The notes beneath the pieces were generated by a model that searched no databases, was not told the DNA's origin, and saw nothing but the letters and a program-made list of their open reading frames with translations. A DNA stretch of 8,303 bases from Methylomicrobium sp. GTDB lineage: Bacteria > Pseudomonadota > Gammaproteobacteria > Methylococcales > Methylomonadaceae. Below, one piece after another: positions 1 to 6,576 of the stretch; positions within the stretch are counted from its first letter, which is position 1; each line of letters opens with the position of its first letter. The position numbers were made by a program, and so were the translations under genes. Location: positions 1-8,303 of the forward strand of contig SLIO01000349.1 of NCBI GenBank assembly GCA_007135635.1. The letters are read 5' to 3'.

Positions 1-729
1 AGACATGGTTTCGTGTGTTGGAAAACCGGTTTCACGTTCGGCGCGGCCGGAATGGCCGGGGCTTTCTTGGGCGGGCGCAGTTCCGCTTTTATTCCCGGTC
101 CGATTTTATTGGTGTTGTTTGCCGGCGTTATGATTGCTGCTTCGTTTTCAATGTTAAGTGGAAAGCGGGTTGCATCCGAAGGCGCTTTAGAAGAAGTCGA
201 TGCTACGAAAAACCTTTGCCCGATTCATTTACCGGTTATGGCGATTTTGCTCGACGGATTTTTGGTTGGGTTCGTGACTGGTTTGGTCGGTGTCGGCGGC
301 GGCTTTTTGCTGGTTCCAGCGCTGAACTTTTTGGCCGGTTTGCCGATGCATGCCGCGATCGGTACTTCTTTATTCATTATCGTGCTGCAAGCCGGCGCGG
401 CGTTGGCGGGGCATGCCGATCACATGGATATCGATATAGAATTAACCGCATTGTTCGCTGGTTTTGCAATACTCGGCAGCCTAATCGGGAGTTTTGCTTC
501 AAGCAAAATCGACGGCCGATATCTAAAACCGGTCTTCGGTTTGTTCGTTTTGGGGCTGGGTAGTTATATCCTCTATCGTGAAACGGATAGGGCCATGATC
601 GAGCAAATCCGGCAGTTAGCCGAAAAACACCAAGATTTTTTATTCGGAGGGCTGGCTATGATAGCTATTATGCTTCTCTACCGGCTTTGGCTTTTTTTGC
701 ATTCATTACGAAACGACAACCATTCTTGA
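1..729 (+). CDS. TauE/SafE-family membrane permease, 5' end outside window
   Basis: Integral inner-membrane protein of the TauE/SafE (DUF81) family, members of which export sulfite, sulfoacetate or other small anions; the substrate here cannot be told. The frame is open from base 1. The residues before the GTG at 13 (RHGF, then VCWKTG) match the family's mid-protein linker before an FGAAGMAGAFLGG helix, so the GTG is internal and the true start lies upstream. The second family repeat is clear: a Gly-rich GLVGVGGGFLLVPAL segment followed by GLPMHAAIGTSLFII. About seven hydrophobic segments are visible in 242 residues, so the missing part should hold the first Gly-rich repeat. After the usual end of the family (near YILYRE) there is an extra tail of roughly 45 residues with one more membrane helix (FGGLAMIAIMLLYRLWLFL). 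The stop codon lies 4 nt before the next gene, which suggests an operon. Confidence 0.85.
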   Translation, partial: RHGFVCWKTGFTFGAAGMAGAFLGGRSSAFIPGPILLVLFAGVMIAASFSMLSGKRVASEGALEEVDATKNLCPIHLPVMAILLDGFLVGFVTGLVGVGGGFLLVPALNFLAGLPMHAAIGTSLFIIVLQAGAALAGHADHMDIDIELTALFAGFAILGSLIGSFASSKIDGRYLKPVFGLFVLGLGSYILYRETDRAMIEQIRQLAEKHQDFLFGGLAMIAIMLLYRLWLFLHSLRNDNHS

Positions 730-733
730 AACG

Positions 734-1588
734 ATGACAAAATTACTCATTGCCGGTTACGGCGATATAGGCGGCAGGCTCGCCTCGATTCTTGATCGAG
801 ACCATTATCAGGTTTTCGGTCTTAAAAGAAATCCGACCTCAAGCGATGAAGGCGGAACTCTTTTTATCAAAGCAGACCTGACTCAGCCGGACGATCTAGA
901 ACGACTCGATTGCGATTTCGATCAGGTACTTTACTTACCGACGCCCGGCGGACGCGATGCCGAAGCTTATCGCGCTGTTTTCGATACTGCATTGAACAAT
1001 CTGATACAACGATTTAAAGCCGGGGGTCGCATGCCTCAATGGTTTTTTATTTCATCCACCGGCGTATACGGGCAAACCGGTGGAGAATGGGTAGACGAAG
1101 AGTCGGACGCTCAACCGAATAGCGAAACTGGGAAGATCATCCGCAAGGCCGAGCAAACGCTGTTGGAGCATGATCCCAGCGCGGTCGTCGTGCGGTTTTC
1201 AGGTATTTACGGACTGGGAAGAGAACGTCTTTTACAAATGGCGTCGCGGCAAGCCGTCATTCAAGCCGACCCGCCTTATTATACAAACCGAATTCACCAA
1301 GATGATTGCTCGGCTGTACTGGCTTTTTTACTGAAAAAGCACGTTGAAGGAGAGCGTCTCGATAATGTTTATTTGGCCAGCGACGACCACCCCGCACCGA
1401 TGTGGGAGGTCATTTCGTGGCTTGCTCGACAAATGAACAGCCAACCGCCAATCGCAAAACCGGTCGATAATGCGCCGGACCAAAACAAACGATGCCGGAA
1501 TGCTCGGTTAAAAGCGTTGGGATTCCGGTTTAAGTACCCAACTTATAGGGAGGGTTATGGGGAGATGTTGGTAAAAGGTGAAAGGTGA
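734..1588 (+). CDS. YeeZ-like SDR family NAD(P)-dependent epimerase/dehydratase
   Basis: A 284-residue cytoplasmic protein with an N-terminal Rossmann fold. The nucleotide-binding motif is GYGDIG at residues 8-13, followed by an Asp in the ADLTQ turn (about 48) and the strand FISSTGVYG (105-113), typical of extended SDRs. Later family landmarks are VVRFSGIYGLGR (152-163), NRIHQDDCSAVL (185-196) and a C-terminal NKRCRNARL...KYPTYREGY block. Together these resemble the E. coli YeeZ group, whose substrate is not established. The usual YxxxK pair is not intact: where Tyr is expected the sequence reads GKIIRKAE (133-140), keeping a Lys but no Tyr, so ordinary epimerase chemistry is uncertain. No clear Shine-Dalgarno precedes the ATG. 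It begins 4 nt after the permease stop, so translational coupling is likely. The stop codon lies inside a 7-bp tandem repeat. Confidence 0.85.
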   Translation: MTKLLIAGYGDIGGRLASILDRDHYQVFGLKRNPTSSDEGGTLFIKADLTQPDDLERLDCDFDQVLYLPTPGGRDAEAYRAVFDTALNNLIQRFKAGGRMPQWFFISSTGVYGQTGGEWVDEESDAQPNSETGKIIRKAEQTLLEHDPSAVVVRFSGIYGLGRERLLQMASRQAVIQADPPYYTNRIHQDDCSAVLAFLLKKHVEGERLDNVYLASDDHPAPMWEVISWLARQMNSQPPIAKPVDNAPDQNKRCRNARLKALGFRFKYPTYREGYGEMLVKGER

Positions 1589-1608
1589 AAGGTGAAAGAT
1601 AAAAGGGG
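1574..1608. repeat. Heptanucleotide tandem repeat (AAAGGTG-type)
   Basis: Three exact copies of AAAGGTG (1574-1580, 1581-1587, 1588-1594) are followed by two degenerate units, AAAGATA (1595-1601) and AAAGGGG (1602-1608). The array carries the stop codon of the SDR gene at 1586-1588. Because the unit length is not a codon multiple except over three units, a gain or loss of units would change the frame of the last residues, although TGA recurs in the array. Seen directly in the sequence; no function is known. Confidence 0.85.
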
Positions 1609-1621
1609 AATGGGTTCCTTT

Positions 1622-1643
1622 GTGGGAGCGATCCCCAGATCGC
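1622..1643. repeat. REP-like palindrome with GTGG head
   Basis: A GTGG tetranucleotide (1622-1625) precedes a perfect 6-bp stem, GCGATC (1628-1633) and GATCGC (1638-1643), closed by a CCCA loop. This head-plus-hairpin layout is that of bacterial REP sequences mobilised by TnpA-REP (RAYT) transposases. No such transposase is in the window. There is no T-run after the stem, so an intrinsic terminator is unlikely. Only one copy is visible here, so membership in a repeat family is inferred. Confidence 0.5.
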
Positions 1644-1677
1644 GATTTCGAAGACGGTAAGCTTGGGTGACAATAAA

Positions 1678-1740
1678 ATGGTATCTAAGTCAAGTTGGCC
1701 AAGATTTCACGTTTCCATCCAGCTTAGGCTTGCATACCAT
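1678..1740. repeat. Imperfect inverted repeat (63-bp foldback)
   Basis: The left arm (1678-1698) and right arm (1719-1740) are reverse complements over about 17 of 22 aligned positions, with one gap. The outermost 7 bp are perfect (ATGGTAT / ATACCAT), and the loop is 20 nt. It lies in the convergent gap between the SDR gene and the decayed nuclease gene. It could be a small non-autonomous repeat or a long RNA hairpin ending both transcripts. No poly-T tract and no clear target-site duplication are visible, so neither role is shown. Confidence 0.5.
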
Positions 1741-1762
1741 AGGTGAAACTTGTTTTGGTGTT

Positions 1763-2382
1763 TTAGCATCCCCAGACTTTGATTGAACGGTTGTTTTGTT
1801 GGTGTTCGGCTTGCCAGATTTTATCCTTCCAGGTGCGTTGAGGGTCTCGGTCGAATATGATCAAGTACGCTTCATCGGCGCCGACTTGGTCGGCATAGGC
1901 CGACGTTTGTAGTAGGCCATCGGCTAGGGTTTTATTCAGTCCATGGCGTAACAATTTGAGCTCGATCACTATATGCTGCTTAGGTCCATTTAAGCCTTCC
2001 ATTTTGTTCAGAGGCCATTCAATGAGCAAGTCGGTGCGTTTACGTCCTAGGGCATATTCTCGATGAATGCGTCCGCCCCCATTGACGATACGCTGCAAAA
2101 AGGCCTGCATTAAGATTTGCGGTCCGGCTTCTTTGCCGCGTGCCGCTTGAGCGCCTTCAATATTGGCATACAGGGCAGAATAATGTCCTGCAGCGTTTAA
2201 TATCGCAATCATTTCTAGTAAGCGCTGGTTTTGCCGGTTTGGCGAGGTGCATGCAAGACAAAATATTTGCCGCTGGCGATCAGATGTTGAATTTCAGGCC
2301 AATCGACACGTTCCAGCGGCGGAATATAATAATGCATGGTCGCCTTGATGGGGTCGGCGGTATTGAAGAATTTTTCCATCAT
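1763..2382 (-). pseudogene. Decayed AAA-like ATPase / PD-(D/E)XK nuclease family protein
   Basis: Two adjoining minus-strand frames rebuild one damaged gene. The first (2382-2215, 55 residues) is the family's N-terminus: MMEKFFNTADP, then PPLERVDWPEI, then FVLHAPRQTGKTSA with the Walker A (P-loop) element. It stops at a TAG (2217-2215). The second (2212-1763, with in-frame codons upstream reading LLE) continues with MIAILNAAGHYSALYANIEG, as expected after GKTSA. Restoring one lost base near 2219-2223 joins them. The second frame passes abruptly from ANIEGAQAARG to KEAGPQILMQAFLQRIVNGGGR, skipping the rest of the ATPase and linker. The nuclease domain is then intact: D61 (RTDLL), E84-x-K86 (VIELKLL) and a QTSAYAD block near 102-108, numbered from 2212. 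The repaired product would be about 207 residues, against roughly 500 for complete relatives (from memory). The 2212 frame could in theory be translated alone as a nuclease-like fragment, but it has no convincing start signal. Confidence 0.8.
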
Positions 2383-2410
2383 GTTGGGTGCGAGGTAAAC
2401 TATTCGGTCA

Positions 2411-2438
2411 ATTATATTGTTGAATTTTTAGGTATTAA
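2411..2438 (-). promoter_or_regulatory. Candidate promoter upstream of the decayed ATPase/nuclease gene
   Basis: On the minus strand a consensus -10 hexamer TATAAT (2416-2411) lies 16 bp from TTAATA (2438-2433), a 4/6 match to the -35 consensus. It sits between the ackA stop codon and the ATG at 2382, which suggests that this gene once had its own promoter. The region is AT-rich, so a chance match is possible. Confidence 0.35.
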
Positions 2439-2443
2439 TATTT

Positions 2444-3637
2444 TCAGTCGTGATCTTTATCAAGCACAGTCATGGTTTCCCGGGCAATTTGCAATTCTTC
2501 GTCAGTTTTTATGACTAGAATACGCGTTTGACTTTCGGCTTGTCCGATTTCAGTGATATCCTCGATCACCTTGTCATTCGCGGCTTCATCGATGGTGATG
2601 CCGAACCTAGAAAGCCCTTCGCATGCTACACGACGCACTTGGGCTGAATTTTCGCCGACACCGCCGGTAAAAACCAGGGCATCTACCTCACCGAGTGCCG
2701 CGTAGTATGCACCGATATATTTCTTGATTCGATAGCAATACAAATCAAGGGCTAATTGCGCGCGTTCATCGCCCGCCTGGTTAAGCTCGAGCACTGCTCT
2801 GAGATCATTGGTACCGCACAAACCTTTTAGTCCGGATTCTTTGTTCAAGGCATGATCGATACCGGTATTATTAAGGTATCCGGCTTGTTCGATAAATAAT
2901 GGAATTGCCGGGTCCAAGTCGCCGCTGCGCGTTCCCATAACCAAGCCCTCCAACGGCGTAAATCCCATCGACGTGTCTACGGAGCAACCATTTGCAATTG
3001 CCGTTGCGCTTGCGCCATTGCCCAGATGTAAAGTAATCAGGCGGCTTGTATTGAAAGGTTTGTCGATAAATTCGGCAGCCCGTCTCGCCACATAGTGATG
3101 AGAAGTCCCATGAAAACCGAAGCGGCGTATGCCGTAATCGCTATACCATGCCTCTGGAATAGCATAACGATAGGCGTGGGGCGGCATCGTTTGGTGAAAT
3201 GCCGTATCGAATACGGCCACTTGCGGTACGCCCGGAAAATGAGACAAGCAGCTTTCAATGCCAAGCAGGTTAACCGGATTATGCAATGGCGCTATTTGGC
3301 AGAGTGCACGAATCGATGTAATGACTTCGTTATCGATCAATGTAGGGCCGGCGAACCGGTCGCCACCATGCACGACGCGGTGACCTATTGCATCAACTGG
3401 GCAATCTTCTCCTAAGACCTCGAAGACTGCCTTGAAGGCTTTGTGGTGATCGGCTGCAGCGACCGCCTGTTTGATATCGACGAAACTATCGGAATCGTCG
3501 GTAGCTCTATGAATGATCCGGCTTGCCGGTTCTCCGATACGCTCCAATAAACCATCGGCTAGTACCCGGCCTTGCGGTAGTTCAAGTAAGCGATATTTGA
3601 TCGAGGAACTGCCGCTATTGATAACGAGTATCGTCAT
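2444..3637 (-). CDS. ackA: Acetate kinase
   Basis: Cytoplasmic enzyme (EC 2.7.2.1) interconverting acetyl phosphate + ADP and acetate + ATP; a member of the ASKHA fold. With the start at 3637 the product has 397 residues, close to the usual 400. The active-site residues known from the Methanosarcina enzyme all appear, from R87 on with a constant shift of -4: N7 in VINSGSSSIKY, R87 in GHRVVHGG, D144 in VFDTAFHQTMP, H176 in GFHGTSHH, R237 in GTRSGDLDP and E380 in TDEELQIAR. The glycine-rich FTGGVGENS is also present. I chose the ATG at 3637 because the family signature begins at once (MTILVINSGS). In-frame ATGs at 3658, 3664 and 3691 would add 7-18 residues without family resemblance. None has a strong Shine-Dalgarno. 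It lies downstream of xfp on the same strand, so its substrate is probably the acetyl phosphate made by that enzyme. Confidence 0.96.
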   Translation of the reverse strand: MTILVINSGSSSIKYRLLELPQGRVLADGLLERIGEPASRIIHRATDDSDSFVDIKQAVAAADHHKAFKAVFEVLGEDCPVDAIGHRVVHGGDRFAGPTLIDNEVITSIRALCQIAPLHNPVNLLGIESCLSHFPGVPQVAVFDTAFHQTMPPHAYRYAIPEAWYSDYGIRRFGFHGTSHHYVARRAAEFIDKPFNTSRLITLHLGNGASATAIANGCSVDTSMGFTPLEGLVMGTRSGDLDPAIPLFIEQAGYLNNTGIDHALNKESGLKGLCGTNDLRAVLELNQAGDERAQLALDLYCYRIKKYIGAYYAALGEVDALVFTGGVGENSAQVRRVACEGLSRFGITIDEAANDKVIEDITEIGQAESQTRILVIKTDEELQIARETMTVLDKDHD

Positions 3638-3702
3638 GCTTTTATGAGGTGTCTTCATATTCATCGAGTTATTGTGGTGAGCGCGTGGCATCGTCGTGAT
3701 TA

Positions 3703-3726
3703 CGGATTTTCTCGGAGCAAAATCCG
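3703..3726. promoter_or_regulatory. Perfect 8-bp stem-loop upstream of ackA
   Basis: CGGATTTT (3703-3710) and AAAATCCG (3719-3726) pair perfectly around the 8-nt loop CTCGGAGC. In an ackA transcript the hairpin would lie in the 5' leader, 65 nt before the ATG at 3637 and 11 nt before the alternative ATG at 3691. No poly-U tract follows, so a leader structure or operator is more plausible than a terminator. The function is inferred from position only. Confidence 0.45.
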
Positions 3727-3779
3727 CTGAACTTTAGGCCGCTTCTTTTGACCTAAATTCGGCAGTTGAATCATGAAGC

Positions 3780-3908
3780 ACATGAAGATCATAAAGCCTT
3801 TTAAGAGGTCATTCACAAATTATGAGTCACCTTTCCGGAGAGCAAAATTGTTTTGCAAAGGCACTGCAACTTATTGAATTAAATTCTTATTCTTCATGAT
3901 CTTCATGT
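3780..3908. repeat. CATGAAG-unit inverted repeat
   Basis: Arms 3780-3796 and 3892-3908 are reverse complements at 16 of 17 positions, with a perfect 12-bp core (3781-3792 and 3896-3907). Each arm is itself built from 9-bp units of the type TCATGAAGA: CATGAAG starts at 3772 and 3781 on the plus strand, and its complement CTTCATG starts at 3892 and 3901. The 95 bp between the arms hold no gene. The arrangement looks like a dispersed intergenic repeat present in opposite orientations. From memory, similar strings recur in methylotroph genomes, but this could not be checked. Confidence 0.55.
3788..3818 (-). promoter_or_regulatory. Weak candidate promoter for ackA
   Basis: On the minus strand TATGAT (3793-3788; 5/6 of the -10 consensus) follows TTGTGA (3818-3813; 4/6 of the -35 consensus). 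The spacer is 19 bp, longer than the preferred 17. It would allow ackA expression independent of xfp. The -10 lies inside one arm of the CATGAAG inverted repeat, so the match may simply reflect the repeat. Confidence 0.2.
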
Positions 3909-4040
3909 TGAAATGTTTTTCTAGGTTTATTTTTTATGAGCGAAAGAGGTAGACCTAAAAAGAGGGTCGTGTACTTCAAAATACCGTTTTGCCTGAGTGG
4001 TGTCAAAGTGGGAATGGTTTTTAGGGTTTCGCCTTGCTAG

Positions 4041-4080
4041 TGAGTGTGTTGCGGCTTCAGAGAGGCCCACAACACACTCA
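4041..4080. terminator. Strong stem-loop just downstream of xfp
   Basis: TGAGTGTGTTG (4041-4051) and CAACACACTCA (4070-4080) form a perfect 11-bp stem around an 18-nt loop. The loop can add three inner G-C pairs (4053-4055 with 4065-4067). The structure begins 18 nt after the xfp stop codon on the minus strand. There is no U-run after it in either direction, so a classical intrinsic terminator is not supported. It may instead protect the xfp mRNA 3' end or mark a processing or Rho-dependent end between xfp and ackA. The stem is seen; the role is inferred. Confidence 0.5.
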
Positions 4081-4098
4081 AACAATGATCGGTTACCG

Positions 4099-6489
4099 CT
4101 AAAAAGGCCATTGCCAACCGGTAATTTCCAGCTTGTCGGTGCCATGCTGATGTGCATAGCGAAGATTCTCGATGATTTCGTTTTTCATGCGCTCTTTGAG
4201 ATGGGCGGCCCTAATTTGCAATTTCGGAACCCGGTCGATCACATCAATGACTAAATTGAAACGATCCACCTCGTTCAGTATGGCAAGCTCCATGGGCGTA
4301 TTGATATTGCCGCGCTCTTTATAGCCTCGCACATGCAAATTATCATGGTTCTTGAAGCGATAGGCCAGTTTATGGATCAGCCAGGGATAACCGTGGAAAT
4401 TAAAAATCACCGGCTTATCGACTGTAAATAGGCTATCGAATTCGCGATGACTCAAGCCGTGAGGGTGTTCAGTGTTCGGTTGCAATTTGAATAAATCGAC
4501 TACATTGACAAAGCGGACTTTCAAATCCGGCAGATGCTCACGCAAAATGGCCGTCGCGGCCAGGGCTTCCAAAGTAGCGACATCGCCGCAGCAAGCTATG
4601 ACCACGTCCGGGTCTTGGCCTTGGTCATTACTGGCGCGTTCCCATAGTCCGACACCCTTCGTGCAGTGCACAATGGCTTCTTCGATCGTCAAAAACTGAA
4701 GATGTTTTTGCTTGTCCGCGACAATGACGTTGATATAGTCGGTTGACCGCAGACAATGATCGGCAACCGAAAGTAGGGTGTTCGCATCGGGCGGCAGATA
4801 GACGCGGGTCACCGATGGGCTTTTGTTCGTGACCAGATCGATGAAGCCGGGGTCTTGATGCGAGAAGCCGTTATGATCCTGGCGCCAGACAGTCGAGGAC
4901 AACAAGATATTTTGCGAAGACACTTTCGCACGCCATGGCACATGGTTTTTACTGGTATCAAGCCATTTTGCATGTTGGTTGAACATCGAGTCGACGACAT
5001 GGGCGAAGGCTTCGTAAGTATGGAAAAAACCGTGTCGTCCGGTTAGCAAGTAGCCTTCAAGCCATCCGACCAAGGTATGCTCGGAGAGCATTTCCATGAC
5101 GCGTCCGTCCCGGCTTAATTCCCCGCCGTCTTCGTCTTCGGGCAAAAAATCCGCCATCCAAGTTTTTTTAGACGCGCCATAGACCGCTTGCAGACGATTA
5201 GATGCGGTTTCATCCGGGCCGAAAATCCGGAAATTGTTCATGTTGTTTTTCAGAACGTCCCGCAAAAATTCGCCCAGTGGTTTGGTGTTTTCGTGTTCAG
5301 TTTGGCCAAGTCGGCTAACTTCGACCGCATATTCGCGAAAATCGGGTAATTTGAGCGCTTTTCTCAATAATCCGCCGTTGGCGTGTAAGTTGGCGCTCAT
5401 CCGGAGTTGGCCTTTAGGAGAAAGTTCTCTGAGTTCTTCCACTAATCGGCCGTTTTCGTCGAACAACTCTTCCGGCCGATAGCTTTGCAGCCATTCTTCC
5501 AGTAAGCGTAAGCCGGACGAACTGGTTCCCGCATCGGCAAACGGCACTTGATGAGAGCGCCACGAACCTTCCGATTGATGCCCGTTGATTGTTTTGGGTC
5601 CGGTCCAGCCTTTCGGAGACCTTAAGACGATCATCGGCCAACGCGGGCGTTCCGCGATTCCACTTTCTCGGGCTGATTTTTGAATGGTTTTGATTTCGGC
5701 GATGGCTTCATCTACGACGGAAGCCATTTTTTGATGCATTTCGGCCGGGTCGCTGCCTTCGACGAAATAGGGGCGGTAGCCATAGCCGATAAACATAGCC
5801 TCCAGTTCTTCATGACTGATGCGAGCCAGAATCGTCGGATTGGCGATTTTGTATCCGTTTAGATTCAAAATCGGTAGTACTGCGCCGTCGCGAATCGGAT
5901 TCAAAAACTTATTCGAATGCCAAGCAGTCGCCAATGGCCCTGTTTCCGCTTCGCCGTCGCCGACCACGCAAGCCACGATCAAATCCGGATTGTCAAAGGC
6001 CGCGCCATAAGCATGCGCTAGGCTGTAGCCGAGTTCCCCTCCCTCGTGAATCGAACCGGGTGTTTCCGGTGTGACATGCGAGCCGATTTGACCTGGGAAC
6101 GAAAATTGTTTGAAGAATTTACGCATGCCTTCTGTGTCTTCGCTTTTATCGGGATAGACTTCGGAATAAGTGCCTTCCAAATAACTAGGCCCCAAAACTC
6201 CCGGTGCGCCGTGGCCGGGGCCGGCGATAAAAATAACATCGAGCTCGTCGCGTTTAATCAAGCGATTGAGGTGCGCCCAGGTGAAGGATAAAGCGGGACT
6301 GGCTCCCCAATGCCCCAATAAGCGATGCTTGACGTGTTCAGTCGACAAGGGTTCTTTCAGGAGAGGATTGGCTCGGAGATAAATCATGCCGACCGACAAG
6401 TAATTGCAGGCACGCCACCAAGCATCGATTTTTCTCAGATCTTCGGCGTCGAGGGGGCCTGAAACGGATGATGAAACTTCAGTGCTCAT
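4099..6489 (-). CDS. xfp: D-xylulose 5-phosphate/D-fructose 6-phosphate phosphoketolase
   Basis: Cytoplasmic thiamine diphosphate enzyme (EC 4.1.2.9/4.1.2.22). It splits xylulose 5-phosphate, often also fructose 6-phosphate, with phosphate to acetyl phosphate plus glyceraldehyde 3-phosphate or erythrose 4-phosphate. At 796 residues it has the normal family length. The signature EGGELGY (149-155) is present. Residues equivalent to the bifidobacterial active site are visible: H60 (LLGHWG), H93 (GPGHGAPG), H138 (GSHVTPE), E149, the ThDP/Mg motif GDGE (177-180) with N211, K293 (SPKGWTGP) and H313 (RSHQVP). Further on are [11 protein letters not shown] with the cofactor-activating Glu, and [13 protein letters not shown] with the later catalytic His. 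The ATG has a good Shine-Dalgarno. ackA follows on the same strand and would turn the product into acetate and ATP. Sequence alone does not settle preference between the two sugar phosphates. Confidence 0.97.
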   Translation of the reverse strand: MSTEVSSSVSGPLDAEDLRKIDAWWRACNYLSVGMIYLRANPLLKEPLSTEHVKHRLLGHWGASPALSFTWAHLNRLIKRDELDVIFIAGPGHGAPGVLGPSYLEGTYSEVYPDKSEDTEGMRKFFKQFSFPGQIGSHVTPETPGSIHEGGELGYSLAHAYGAAFDNPDLIVACVVGDGEAETGPLATAWHSNKFLNPIRDGAVLPILNLNGYKIANPTILARISHEELEAMFIGYGYRPYFVEGSDPAEMHQKMASVVDEAIAEIKTIQKSARESGIAERPRWPMIVLRSPKGWTGPKTINGHQSEGSWRSHQVPFADAGTSSSGLRLLEEWLQSYRPEELFDENGRLVEELRELSPKGQLRMSANLHANGGLLRKALKLPDFREYAVEVSRLGQTEHENTKPLGEFLRDVLKNNMNNFRIFGPDETASNRLQAVYGASKKTWMADFLPEDEDGGELSRDGRVMEMLSEHTLVGWLEGYLLTGRHGFFHTYEAFAHVVDSMFNQHAKWLDTSKNHVPWRAKVSSQNILLSSTVWRQDHNGFSHQDPGFIDLVTNKSPSVTRVYLPPDANTLLSVADHCLRSTDYINVIVADKQKHLQFLTIEEAIVHCTKGVGLWERASNDQGQDPDVVIACCGDVATLEALAATAILREHLPDLKVRFVNVVDLFKLQPNTEHPHGLSHREFDSLFTVDKPVIFNFHGYPWLIHKLAYRFKNHDNLHVRGYKERGNINTPMELAILNEVDRFNLVIDVIDRVPKLQIRAAHLKERMKNEIIENLRYAHQHGTDKLEITGWQWPF

Positions 6490-6497
6490 AATGAGTT

Positions 6498-6503
6498 CTC
6501 CTT
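6498..6503 (-). promoter_or_regulatory. Ribosome binding site of xfp
   Basis: AAGGAG on the minus strand lies 8 nt before the ATG at 6489. It is the best Shine-Dalgarno in the window and supports the chosen xfp start. Confidence 0.8.
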
Positions 6504-6548
6504 AGATTTAGAGGTTGTCTGAAAATTTCTGAAAAAAGAGGTCCAGCT

Positions 6549-6563
6549 CAAATTTCAAGTTTG
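6549..6563. promoter_or_regulatory. Near-palindromic candidate operator in the xfp leader
   Basis: A 15-bp dyad with six of seven pairs matching, CAAATTTCAAGTTTG. It lies just downstream of the candidate xfp -10 hexamer, near the expected transcription start, where a bound repressor would block initiation. Chance is possible in this AT-rich stretch. Confidence 0.3.
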
Positions 6564-6570
6564 TGGCTAC

Positions 6571-6576
6571 AATATA
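6571..6576 (-). promoter_or_regulatory. Candidate -10 element for xfp
   Basis: TATATT on the minus strand (5/6 of TATAAT) lies about 80 nt upstream of the xfp ATG. No good -35 hexamer stands 16-18 bp upstream; instead the direct repeat of GGTCA (6586-6601, read on the minus strand) covers that place. This would suit an activator-dependent promoter, but the evidence is positional only. Confidence 0.3.

Larger units (their letters stand above)
3638..4098. other. Non-coding spacer between xfp and ackA, rich in inverted repeats
   Basis: About 460 nt separate the two same-strand genes (about 407 nt if ackA starts at 3691). I find no convincing gene in it. It holds a perfect 8-bp stem with an 8-nt loop (3703-3726), a 6-bp inverted repeat TTTAGG/CCTAAA (3733-3738 with 3752-3757), a GCAAAA/TTTTGC hairpin (3842-3856), a 17-bp inverted repeat made of CATGAAG units (3780-3796 with 3892-3908), and an 11-bp perfect stem just after the xfp stop (4041-4080). 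None is followed by a clear T-run on the minus strand. The gap is long for a simple two-gene operon, so ackA may have its own promoter or the xfp transcript may be processed here. Confidence 0.7.

Noticed and set aside
13..15. GTG as the start of the TauE/SafE gene
   Set aside because: The frame is open upstream to base 1 and the residues on both sides match the middle of the family, so the gene is truncated by the window edge.
1628..1643. Hairpin as intrinsic terminator of the SDR transcript
   Set aside because: A 6-bp stem with no following T-run does not fit; a REP-like element explains it better.
2140..2514. Plus-strand open frame of 124 codons over the pseudogene and the ackA 3' end
   Set aside because: It runs antisense to the recognisable ATPase/nuclease remains and ackA, and its translation resembles no family known to me.
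3638..3691. Longer acetate kinase starting at 3691
   Set aside because: The extra 18 residues do not resemble the family N-terminus and there is no Shine-Dalgarno; it remains an alternative.
3927..4254. Short open frames on both strands at the xfp 3' end
   Set aside because: They overlap the xfp C-terminus in other frames or the hairpin after it, and have no family resemblance.
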